7,580 bases of DNA from Prevotella sp. CAG:891 (lineage in GTDB: Bacteria; Bacteroidota; Bacteroidia; Bacteroidales; Bacteroidaceae): the NCBI GenBank assembly GCA_000437675.1, contig FR901746.1:1-7580 (forward strand), given 5' to 3'. Below, piece by piece: positions 1-6,467 of this stretch. A program made the translations under genes and the position numbers. The notes beneath the pieces were generated by a model. The model had not been told where the DNA came from. It saw only the letters and a program-made list of their open reading frames with translations, and made no database searches. Position 1 is the stretch's first letter. Every line of letters begins with the position of its first letter.

Positions 1-282
1 AAAATGAAATCGGGATATAACATTTTATCTCATGCCAATTCTCAAAACGTGCGAAGCAGCAACGTCTTACCTCACCCAAATACTACTACCCACCCCTTTT
101 TGCTACTGATCCATCAAGCAACCTAACGAAGCCTTACTATCGTACATGGATTACGGACTGTATCCTTTTCGCTCGTACAGCTGTAGATAAAATACCCCCA
201 CTAAAGTAGCGTACGCCATTGTATACCTCTAACACGTCCGCACCATACCATCTCTGACACACTAAAATATCACAATAATGTC
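1..282. other. Gene-free stretch at left edge
   Basis: I find no convincing gene, RNA gene or repeat array here. The longest notable open stretch is on the minus strand, running left from near 301 to a TAG at 137-139 (about 55 codons), but it has no convincing start and resembles no family I recognise. The sequence lies downstream of the leftward Crp/Fnr gene and its terminator, so it is probably spacer before a gene beyond the left edge. Confidence 0.5.
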
Positions 283-285
283 CAT

Positions 286-319
286 AAAAGAACCTCCTGC
301 TTTTGGTAAAACAGGAGGT
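286..319 (-). terminator. Rho-independent terminator of the Crp/Fnr gene
   Basis: CCTCCTG (293-299) pairs with CAGGAGG (312-318). The stem continues inward as TTTT (301-304) with AAAA (308-311) around a GGT loop, with one bulged C at 300, and gains an outer A-T pair (292/319). Read on the minus strand, the hairpin is followed at once by the U-rich run TTCTTTT. It starts about 38 bases past the TGA of the leftward regulator, the usual place for an intrinsic terminator. The AGGAGG in one arm looks like a Shine-Dalgarno site, but the hairpin explains it better. Confidence 0.8.
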
Positions 320-356
320 ATGTGAACTATGTCTGCAAAAAAACAGTCATGAAAAA

Positions 357-1061
357 TCAACCATTTTCAGATATTCGCTGAAGGGCTTTAACATCGAGAA
401 ATTTAATATAACGTCCTCGCACCTCAAGCAAACCTTCATCTGCAAAAATAGAAAGCGTACGTATGGCATTACTTGTTGTCATATTCGACAAATTAGCCAA
501 ATCTTCACGCGATATATGCAAATCAAGCGTTTGGCCGTCGGAATCGACACCATAAATATCCAAAAGAGACAAGAGAGCTTCAGCAAGACGACCACGCACA
601 TGTTTTTGGGTTATACTAACGATTCGTTTATCGGCAGTTCCCAAATCAGTAGCCAATTCACGAATAAAGAACATGGCTAAACGCGCGTTGGTATTTAACA
701 CGTCATACACAACTTTCATCGGCACAGATATAATTGTCGACTCCTCAAAAGCAGCAGCTGCCGTAACATAAGGTTCATTTGCCATTGAAGCTCTGTAACC
801 AAAATACTGAATCGGTCGCAAAACGCGATTGATTAAGAAGCGCCCTCCTACTCCATCACGAAAAATCTTGACTTTACCGCTATGAAGACAAAGCAAACGT
901 TCTGGTAAATCACCTTCATGATAAATCAATTCATTTTTCTTGTACCTTTCTACTTTTAATGTAGAAATAAAAAGTTCCCTATCGCGCTCCTCTAATAGTT
1001 CCCACACGTTTTTCATATTGCGGGCTGCAGCAACAGGATCGTAGTTGTCTAACCTAGTCAT
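357..1061 (-). CDS. Crp/Fnr-family transcriptional regulator
   Basis: A predicted DNA-binding regulator of 234 residues in the CRP/FNR superfamily. Numbered from the ATG at 1061, an N-terminal cyclic-nucleotide-binding-type beta barrel spans about residues 25-120 (phrases YHEGD, LLCLHSGKVKIFRDGVGG). A long dimerisation helix spans about 126-155, and a C-terminal winged helix-turn-helix about 183-218 (SREDLANLSNMTTSNAIRTL is the recognition region). The phosphate-binding cassette is atypical: residues 87-99 run FGYRASMANEPYV, without the Glu and Arg that contact cAMP in CRP, so cAMP is an unlikely ligand. Only one Cys (residue 58) is present, arguing against an FNR-type iron-sulfur sensor. An in-frame GTG at 1094 would add 11 residues and an ATG at 1016 would remove 15. 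I prefer 1061 because the extension before the barrel then matches the family and the upstream bases are A-rich. It is transcribed divergently from the glycogen operon and may regulate it, but that is inference. Confidence 0.9.
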   Translation of the reverse strand: MTRLDNYDPVAAARNMKNVWELLEERDRELFISTLKVERYKKNELIYHEGDLPERLLCLHSGKVKIFRDGVGGRFLINRVLRPIQYFGYRASMANEPYVTAAAAFEESTIISVPMKVVYDVLNTNARLAMFFIRELATDLGTADKRIVSITQKHVRGRLAEALLSLLDIYGVDSDGQTLDLHISREDLANLSNMTTSNAIRTLSIFADEGLLEVRGRYIKFLDVKALQRISENG

Positions 1062-1284
1062 TTCGTTTAATCTATTTTCATGGTAAGGAATCACATGATT
1101 CTTGTCGTTAATAATTATAGAAATTCATTAACACAAATCACGCATTTATCAACTAACCTGCAAAAAGAACATTGCAAGCAAAAACCTCTTCTTTTAAAAA
1201 AGTCTAAAACTATGTTCACAAATGCTCTTCGGAAGTAGCGAATATAAATGCGAAATTAGTAAATTAACAAGAATAACCCAAAAA

Positions 1285-1308
1285 TGCAACGTTATTTTTA
1301 TGTTGCAA
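1285..1308. promoter_or_regulatory. Candidate operator: TGCAAC-N11-GTTGCA inverted repeat
   Basis: TGCAAC (1285-1290) and GTTGCA (1302-1307) form a perfect 6-bp inverted repeat separated by 11 bases. The right arm lies within the 9-mer ATGTTGCAA (1300-1308), which recurs exactly at 1445-1453. The site is about 45 bases upstream of the predicted -33 box of the glycogen operon, so it could bind an activator or repressor, and the second copy would lie in the 5' leader. The left arm with its following bases (GCAACGTT) resembles LacI-family half-sites, but this resemblance is weak. The binding protein is unknown. Confidence 0.35.
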
Positions 1309-1333
1309 AGCATAATTTAGACCAACCTGTCCA

Positions 1334-1381
1334 TTTTTTTTAAAAAAAACTTTCACCCAACATGTTTTTTTATTACTTTTG
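1334..1381 (+). promoter_or_regulatory. Predicted promoter of the glycogen operon with T8A8 upstream tract
   Basis: The -7 element TACTTTTG (1374-1381) matches the Bacteroidota consensus TAnnTTTG exactly. The best -33 element is TTTC (1351-1354; consensus TTTG), separated by 19 bases, within the usual 19-21. Directly upstream is a perfect A/T palindrome, T8 (1334-1341) then A8 (1342-1349), which could act like an UP element or intrinsic bend. Initiation would fall near 1387, giving a leader of about 180 bases before the ATG at 1566. Such a long leader could carry post-transcriptional control, and a second, closer promoter cannot be excluded. Confidence 0.5.
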
Positions 1382-1565
1382 AGTGCCGTTTCGTAATGGA
1401 TGTCTTTTCAGTAATCTAAATCTTCACTACTGCTACAGATTAAAATGTTGCAATACTTTAAATCAAGGCGTTGTTCATTCATTTTTCAAGAGTGATGAAT
1501 AGAATATAGCACAACATTCGAAATGCGATTAACCATAAACATAAACCTTATAATCATATATCACC

Positions 1566-3524
1566 ATGTGCTATTTAAGATTTGACAAAGCGCAGATGAC
1601 CAACCTTCAGGAATCTCTTTATAAAGAGATGCTGATTACCAATAGGTCGGGAGCATATTGCTCTACAACTTTGGTTGGTTGTAACATTCGCAAGTACGAT
1701 GGTTTGCTCGTAATCCCCGTTCCGGAACTGGATGATGAAAACCACGTCCTTTTATCTTCGCTTGATGAAACTGTTATACAACACGGAGCTGAATTCAACT
1801 TAGGACTCCATAAATATCAAGGTGAAAATTACAGCCCTAAAGGCCATAAATACATCATTAGCTTTGAATGGGAACAAGTACCTACCTGGATTTATCGCGT
1901 AGGTGGTGTTTTGCTTAAAAAAGAAATCGCATTCGACACTAGTATCCACCGACTCTACATTCGTCACACACTTCTCGATGCTCATTCTGCAACAACCTTA
2001 CGTTTACGTCCTTTCCTTGCATTCCGCAGCGTTCGACAGTGGACACACGAAAATGGAGTAGCTAATCGTAGCTACAACGAAGTTGACAATGGTGTTAGTA
2101 TGTGCCTTTATCAAGGATATCCTGACCTTTATATGCAAACCAGCAAAAAGGCTGATTGGATATATTGCCCTGACTGGTACAGAGGACTTGACTACCCGAA
2201 AGAACGGGAACGCGGCTACAATGCGACCGAAGATTTGTTGGTTCCTGGTTACTTCGAAATGCCCATCAAAAAAGGCGAAAGCATTACATTCAGTGCCGGT
2301 ATTGCTCCAATCAAACCCAATGAAATTGACGTTTATCTGGAAAAAGAAATCGAAAATCTTGACCACCGCGACAGTTTCTACCACTGCCTTGTCAATGCTG
2401 CGCACCAATTCCGCGTAAAGAAAGGCGACGAAAATTATATCATCACTGGTTACCCTTGGTTTAAAGTCAGAGCAAGAGATACGTTTGCGTCCATGCCAGG
2501 TTTGACTCTTTCTATCGGAGAGCCTGAACGATATGAGTTATACATGAACACAGCCATCAAGGCCATTTATAACTTTATCAATAAAGAGCCGATGTCTGTT
2601 GATATTTACGAAATGGAACAACCAGATACGCTCTTCTGGGCTGTTTGGAATATCCAACAATACGCGAAATATTCTTCACGAAGCATCTGCTATAACAAGT
2701 ATGGTCAACTACTTAAAGACATAATGAACTACATTTGGAGTGGTAAACATCCCAACTTGTTTATTCACGACAATGGTTTGGTTTATTCTAACGGCCGCGA
2801 CCATGCTATCACATGGATGAACTCTTCAAAAAACGGACGTCCCATCATTCCGCGTTCGGGATACATTGTTGAGTTCAACGCTTTATGGTATAACGCACTT
2901 AAATTCTTTGAACAGATTCTTTCTGAAAACGAAGGAGAAGACAATGCCGTTCTCGCTCAAAAAGCTACAGAGTATGCAGAAAAGGCTGCAGAGTCGTTTA
3001 AAGAAGTCTTCCTTAACGAATATGGCTATCTGCTCGACTATGTAGATGGTCAGATGATGGATTGGAGCGTACGTCCGAACCAATTATTTGCCATTGCATT
3101 AGACTTCTCACCGCTCAATATGAAAGAGCGTAAGTCTGTTCTCGACATCTGTACAAAAGAATTAGTTACGCCAAAGGGCATTCGTTCGCTGTCGCCTAAG
3201 AGCGGCGGATACAACCCCATGTATGTAGGTCCGCAAACACAGCGCGACTATGCTTATCATCAAGGTACTGCATGGCCGGTACTGACAGGATTCTATCTCG
3301 AAGCCTACCTGCGCGTATACAAGATGAGTGGCGTCAACTATATTGAACGTCAGCTTATTGGCTTCGAAGAAGAATTGTTCTACCACTGCATTGGAACTAT
3401 TCCAGAACTATTTGATGGCAACCCTCCCTTCCATGGTCGTGGTGCTATATCATTTGCTCCCAATGTCAGCGGTATTCTCCGAGCTCTCCGCATGCTCGAA
3501 AAATATAATAATGCTATGGAATAA
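1566..3524 (+). CDS. Glycogen debranching enzyme (amylo-alpha-1,6-glucosidase, GH133-type)
   Basis: A predicted cytoplasmic protein of 652 residues that hydrolyses alpha-1,6-linked glucose stubs at glycogen branch points; no signal peptide is visible. The N-terminal debranching-enzyme domain covers about residues 15-240 (TNRSGAY at 26-31, RKYDGLL at 42-48; the usual His of the RKYHGLL motif is Asp45 here). The C-terminal (alpha/alpha)6-barrel glucosidase domain covers about 285-645, with GYPWFKVRARDTF ending near 307, TWMNS at 416-420, EFNALWYNAL, YHQGTAWP at 564-571 and IPELFDGNPP from 612. Glu614 in IPEL aligns by motif with the catalytic-base Glu of eukaryotic debranching enzymes (LPELT). 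The TWMD motif, whose Asp I believe is the general acid, reads TWMN here (Asn419). The length is normal for the bacterial family. Start: the ATG has no Shine-Dalgarno, as expected, and the protein begins where I recall Bacteroidales homologues doing so. It is the first gene of a three-gene operon, 83 bases before the glycosyltransferase. Confidence 0.93.
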   Translation: MCYLRFDKAQMTNLQESLYKEMLITNRSGAYCSTTLVGCNIRKYDGLLVIPVPELDDENHVLLSSLDETVIQHGAEFNLGLHKYQGENYSPKGHKYIISFEWEQVPTWIYRVGGVLLKKEIAFDTSIHRLYIRHTLLDAHSATTLRLRPFLAFRSVRQWTHENGVANRSYNEVDNGVSMCLYQGYPDLYMQTSKKADWIYCPDWYRGLDYPKERERGYNATEDLLVPGYFEMPIKKGESITFSAGIAPIKPNEIDVYLEKEIENLDHRDSFYHCLVNAAHQFRVKKGDENYIITGYPWFKVRARDTFASMPGLTLSIGEPERYELYMNTAIKAIYNFINKEPMSVDIYEMEQPDTLFWAVWNIQQYAKYSSRSICYNKYGQLLKDIMNYIWSGKHPNLFIHDNGLVYSNGRDHAITWMNSSKNGRPIIPRSGYIVEFNALWYNALKFFEQILSENEGEDNAVLAQKATEYAEKAAESFKEVFLNEYGYLLDYVDGQMMDWSVRPNQLFAIALDFSPLNMKERKSVLDICTKELVTPKGIRSLSPKSGGYNPMYVGPQTQRDYAYHQGTAWPVLTGFYLEAYLRVYKMSGVNYIERQLIGFEEELFYHCIGTIPELFDGNPPFHGRGAISFAPNVSGILRALRMLEKYNNAME

Positions 3525-3539
3525 AAATTAAAGGTTTTA

Positions 3540-3583
3540 CTTGTATGGATACTTGCTTTTAAAATCGAGCAAGTTCCTACAAG
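3540..3583 (+). other. Strong intercistronic hairpin, no U-tract
   Basis: Between the debranching enzyme and the glycosyltransferase, CTTGTA (3540-3545), GGA (3547-3549) and ACTTGC (3551-3556) pair with GCAAGT (3569-3574), TCC (3575-3577) and TACAAG (3578-3583). This makes 15 Watson-Crick pairs interrupted only by single bulged T bases at 3546 and 3550. The loop is 12 bases and contains TTTTAAAA. No T-run follows on the plus strand, so it is unlikely to terminate transcription fully. An mRNA-stability, processing or attenuation element is more likely. It ends 24 bases before the next ATG. Confidence 0.7.
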
Positions 3584-3607
3584 CAAAGCTGCAAATATAA
3601 ACTCGCT

Positions 3608-4882
3608 ATGAAAGTTTTAATGTTCGGATGGGAGTTTCCGCCTCATATTCTTGGAGGATTAGGAACTGCAAGTTACGGCATTACGAAGGGATTAGCCGCA
3701 CAGCCGGATACGCATATCACTTTCTGTCTGCCTAAGCCTTGGGGCGATGAAGACAAAAGTTTTATGAACATCATCGGCCTAAGCGAAACTCCCATCGTAT
3801 GGCGCGACGTAAATTACGATTATGTCAAAGAAAGATTGGGTAATAAAATGGATCCTCAACTTTACTTTGACTTAAGAGATCACATCTATGCCGATTTTAA
3901 CTATCGACTGACTGATGACTTAGGCTGTATCGAGTTTTCTGGCCGTTATCCTGAAAATCTACAAGACGAAATCAACAACTACTCTATTGTTGCCGGCGTG
4001 ATTGCACGCCAGCAGGAATATGACATTATTCATGCACATGACTGGCTTACATATCCGGCTGGTATACATGCAAAAAATGTTAGTGGCAAACCTCTTATAA
4101 TCCATGTTCATGCCACAGACTTCGACCGTTCACGCGGACACGTTAATCCTACGGTTTATGGCATTGAAAAAGATGGAATGGACCATGCAGACTGCATTAT
4201 GTGTGTGTCTGAACTTACCCGCCAAACCGTAATCAATCACTACCATCAAGATCCGAACAAGTGCATTACCATGCACAATGCTGTATATCCCTTGTCGCAA
4301 GAAATACTTGACATGGTTGCTGAACGCCGTAAGGAACATGGACACCGAAAAGAAAAGGTAGTTACATTCCTTGGTCGAATCACAATGCAAAAAGGACCGG
4401 AATACTTTGTTGAAGCTGCTGCACTCGTATTACAGCGTACACGCAATATCCGCTTCTGCATGGCAGGTTCGGGCGACATGATGAACGACATGATTAATAT
4501 GGTTGCAGCACGTGGTATTGCAGACAGATTCCACTTCCCCGGTTTCATGCGTGGCAAGCAGGTGTATGAAGCTTTTGCAGACTCTGATGTATATGTAATG
4601 CCATCTGTAAGTGAGCCTTTTGGTATTTCACCTCTTGAGGCTATGCAATGCGGTGTTCCTTCAATTATATCCAAACAAAGTGGTTGCGCAGAAATTCTTG
4701 ACAAGTGTATCAAAACCGACTACTGGGATATTTATGCCATGGCCGATGCCATGTACTCGCTCTGCACTAATGATTCACTCCACGAATACTTAAAAATAGA
4801 AGGTAAAAACGAAGTTGACCAAATCACTTGGGAGAAAGTGGGTAAACGCATCTACGATGTGTACAATCAGTTCATTCACTAA
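3608..4882 (+). CDS. GT4-family glycosyltransferase, probable glycogen synthase
   Basis: A predicted cytoplasmic GT-B fold glycosyltransferase of 424 residues, likely elongating alpha-1,4-glucan from a nucleotide-activated glucose; the donor (ADP- or UDP-glucose) cannot be read from the sequence. The N-terminal acceptor lobe begins GWEFPPHILGGLGTAS (7-22), the glycine-rich loop typical of glycogen-synthase-like enzymes, and contains HAHDW at 142-146 (His-Ala-His-Asp as in GlgA proteins). The C-terminal lobe carries GRITMQKG with Arg257 and Lys262, the basic pair that binds donor phosphates, and the EX7E motif Glu336 to Glu344 in EPFGISPLEAMQCG. All key residues are present, so the enzyme should be active. 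It lies between the debranching enzyme and the GH57-like gene, 44 bases upstream of the latter, which supports a role in glycogen. It is somewhat shorter than classical GT5 GlgA (about 470-480 residues), which fits GT4 rather than GT5. Another alpha-glucosyl acceptor is possible. Confidence 0.88.
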   Translation: MKVLMFGWEFPPHILGGLGTASYGITKGLAAQPDTHITFCLPKPWGDEDKSFMNIIGLSETPIVWRDVNYDYVKERLGNKMDPQLYFDLRDHIYADFNYRLTDDLGCIEFSGRYPENLQDEINNYSIVAGVIARQQEYDIIHAHDWLTYPAGIHAKNVSGKPLIIHVHATDFDRSRGHVNPTVYGIEKDGMDHADCIMCVSELTRQTVINHYHQDPNKCITMHNAVYPLSQEILDMVAERRKEHGHRKEKVVTFLGRITMQKGPEYFVEAAALVLQRTRNIRFCMAGSGDMMNDMINMVAARGIADRFHFPGFMRGKQVYEAFADSDVYVMPSVSEPFGISPLEAMQCGVPSIISKQSGCAEILDKCIKTDYWDIYAMADAMYSLCTNDSLHEYLKIEGKNEVDQITWEKVGKRIYDVYNQFIH

Positions 4883-4926
4883 TCAAGGCATCACACAATA
4901 GGATACCAGATAATTATTCTATCATC

Positions 4927-6312
4927 ATGAAAACAGTCTGTCTATATTTCGAAATACATCAAAACATTCACCTGAAGCGTTATCGCTTTTTCGACATCGG
5001 TACCGACCATTATTATTACGATGACTACGAAAATGCACGCTCAATTACTGAAACAGCCGAACGCTCATACGTTCCTGCACTTGAAACGCTCATCGAAATG
5101 GCTAAAGCCAATCCGGGCGAATTCAAATGTGCCATTTCACTTTCAGGTTGTGCCATTGAACAGTTGGAAAATCATGCTCCGCAAGTCATTGAATTACTCC
5201 AAATGCTCAATAAAACCGGCTGTGTTGAATTTCTTGCCGAACCTTACTCGCATGGATTCTCTTCATTGAAAAACGAGGAAACATTCCGCGATGAAGTTAC
5301 CCGTTTGTGCAAAAAGGTGAAGACATTATTCAACCAAGAACCTAAAATCTTCAGAAACTCTTGCTTAGTCTACTCTGACGACATTGGCGAAATGGTTGCT
5401 TCTATGGGATTCAAGGGCATGCTGGCAGAAGGTGCTAAGCACGTGCTGGGATGGAAGAGTCCTCACTTCGTTTATAGCTGTAGCAGAGATCCGCGCTTGA
5501 AACTCTTGTTGCGTGATTATTCCCTTTCTGAAGACATTTCATATCGCTTCAATGACTCATCTTGGAGCGAATATCCACTCTTTGCAGACACCTATGCCAA
5601 CTGGATAAGCAACCTTCCTGAAGAAGATCAAGTAATCAATATCTTCATGGAACTGTGCGCTATCGGTATTTTCCAGCCGCTGTCTTCAAACATCCTTGAA
5701 TTCTTGAAAGCACTTCCTGCTAAATTCAAGAAAAGAGGTATTACCTTCAGCACTCCTTCAGAAATTTGCAGCAAAATAAAATCTGTTGGCGAACTGACAG
5801 TATCGTATCCAACATCATGGGTTGATGAGGAACGCGACCTTTCACCTTGGCTCGGTAATGTAATGCAACGTGAAGCTTTTGATAAATTATACTCTATTGC
5901 AGATCGTGTACGTATTTGCCGGGATAAGCGATTGATGCAGGATTTCGACTATCTGCAAGCATCAAATAACTTGCGCTTCATGAGTACCAAGCCTAATAGC
6001 TATGGAAGCTATCGCGGTATTTACGATACTCCCTACGATGCCTTTACTAACTATATGAACATCTTAGGCGACTTCATTACCCGTGTTAACGAACGCTATC
6101 CGCTTGATATTGACAATGAAGAACTCAATTCTTTGCTTACAACCATTAAGAACCAAGGCGATGAATTGGAACTTAAAAACAAAGAAATATCAAAGTTGCA
6201 GAACATGCTTGCTCGTTTAGAGAATCAAGTAGCAGCCGAAAATGAGGATGCACAAAGCGAGGGCAAGGCAACAAATAGAAAAAGTACCACTAAACGTGGT
6301 CCTAAAAAATAA
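4927..6312 (+). CDS. GH57 alpha-amylase-like protein, predicted catalytically inactive
   Basis: A 461-residue protein with the GH57 fold region over about residues 1-390: EIHQN at 9-13 (family HQP/HQN region), FLAEPYSHGF at 102-111, RNSCLVYSDD from 143, FMELCAIGIFQP at 240-251, and WVDEERD at 298-304. In active members the RNxx(L/I)YSD region holds the nucleophile Glu and the FMDYETFGEHQ region the acid/base Asp. Here these positions are Cys146 and Glu242, and the whole YETFGEHQ string is lost, so normal GH57 hydrolysis is not expected. The frame is intact with no stops or frameshift, so it is not a decaying pseudogene. After residue 390 there is a probable coiled coil (about 397-438, NEELNSLL through QNMLARLENQ) and a Lys/Arg-rich tail (447-461). 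GH57 alpha-amylase-like homologues lacking catalytic residues have, to my recollection, been described in Bacteroidota, so this may be a lineage trait. It is the last gene of the glycogen operon; a glucan-binding, scaffolding or regulatory role is inference. Automated annotation would likely call it alpha-amylase. Confidence 0.9.
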   Translation: MKTVCLYFEIHQNIHLKRYRFFDIGTDHYYYDDYENARSITETAERSYVPALETLIEMAKANPGEFKCAISLSGCAIEQLENHAPQVIELLQMLNKTGCVEFLAEPYSHGFSSLKNEETFRDEVTRLCKKVKTLFNQEPKIFRNSCLVYSDDIGEMVASMGFKGMLAEGAKHVLGWKSPHFVYSCSRDPRLKLLLRDYSLSEDISYRFNDSSWSEYPLFADTYANWISNLPEEDQVINIFMELCAIGIFQPLSSNILEFLKALPAKFKKRGITFSTPSEICSKIKSVGELTVSYPTSWVDEERDLSPWLGNVMQREAFDKLYSIADRVRICRDKRLMQDFDYLQASNNLRFMSTKPNSYGSYRGIYDTPYDAFTNYMNILGDFITRVNERYPLDIDNEELNSLLTTIKNQGDELELKNKEISKLQNMLARLENQVAAENEDAQSEGKATNRKSTTKRGPKK

Positions 6313-6336
6313 TAATTTGCCAACAAACAAATTATT
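6311..6336 (+). other. AT-rich hairpin overlapping the GH57 stop codon
   Basis: AATAATTTG (6311-6319) pairs perfectly with CAAATTATT (6328-6336) around an 8-base loop. The stem begins inside the TAA stop (6310-6312). It has only one G-C pair and no T-run, so it is a weak terminator by itself. It precedes the real terminator by about 20 bases and may protect the mRNA 3' end. Confidence 0.55.
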
Positions 6337-6355
6337 GCTGACAAATTCGTAAAAC

Positions 6356-6400
6356 AAATCAGTAAACTAGAGATTCAACACTTTAGTTTGCTGATTTTTT
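6356..6400 (+). terminator. Rho-independent terminator of the glycogen operon
   Basis: AAATCAGTAAACTA (6356-6369) pairs with TAGTTTGCTGATTT (6384-6397), 14 pairs including one G-T wobble, with a 14-base loop. The stem runs into a six-T tract (6395-6400). It lies 44 bases after the GH57-like stop and separates the operon from the downstream gene, which therefore probably has its own promoter. Confidence 0.8.
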
Positions 6401-6402
6401 AA

Positions 6403-6431
6403 TATCATACTTTAACAAAGCTGCTATGATA
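6403..6431. promoter_or_regulatory. Inverted repeat TATCATA/TATGATA upstream of the HhH gene
   Basis: TATCATA (6403-6409) and TATGATA (6425-6431) form a perfect 7-bp inverted repeat with 15 bases between. ACAAAGC also occurs twice (6415-6421 and 6431-6437). The region between the operon terminator and the ATG at 6468 must hold the promoter of the downstream gene, but only a poor -7 match (TACTTTAA, 6408-6415) is visible. The repeat could be an operator or a short hairpin in the leader. Confidence 0.3.
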
Positions 6432-6467
6432 CAAAGCTTGAAGTTAACCGATTAAAACAATAAAAAA

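Larger units (their letters stand above)
1095..1565. other. Divergent intergenic region, Crp/Fnr and glycogen operon
   Basis: About 470 bases of very AT-rich DNA without a gene. It should hold the promoters of both divergent transcripts. What I can see is a T8A8 tract (1334-1349), one good Bacteroidota-type promoter reading right (1351-1381), an inverted repeat TGCAAC/GTTGCA (1285-1307) and TTGCAA palindromes at 1172-1177, 1303-1308 and 1448-1453. For the leftward gene the best -7 candidate is TAGTTTTA (minus strand of 1205-1212, 7 of 8 bases) without a convincing -33 partner, so I do not call that promoter. I see no tRNA-like or riboswitch-like fold. Confidence 0.6.

Noticed and set aside
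262..285. Seven-codon minus-strand frame (ATG at 285) preceded by a perfect AGGAGG at 7-base spacing
   Set aside because: The AGGAGG is one arm of a terminator hairpin, the frame is only seven codons, and no other gene here uses a Shine-Dalgarno site.
137..301. Open minus-strand stretch of about 55 codons reading GADVLEVYNGVRYF in part
   Set aside because: It has no convincing start codon, runs through the terminator region and matches no family I know; a stretch this length can arise by chance.
303..680. 125-codon plus-strand open frame
   Set aside because: It lies antisense to the Crp/Fnr gene, whose domain structure is clear; its own translation shows no domain.
2004..2408. 134-codon minus-strand open frame inside the debranching-enzyme gene
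   Set aside because: It is antisense to the conserved N-terminal domain; a by-product of codon composition.
3540..3583. Interpretation of the intercistronic hairpin as a full terminator ending a one-gene transcript
   Set aside because: No T-run follows on the plus strand, and the next genes are functionally linked and closely spaced.
4246..4713. 155-codon minus-strand open frame inside the glycosyltransferase gene
   Set aside because: It is antisense to the conserved C-terminal lobe holding the EX7E motif and has no recognisable features of its own.
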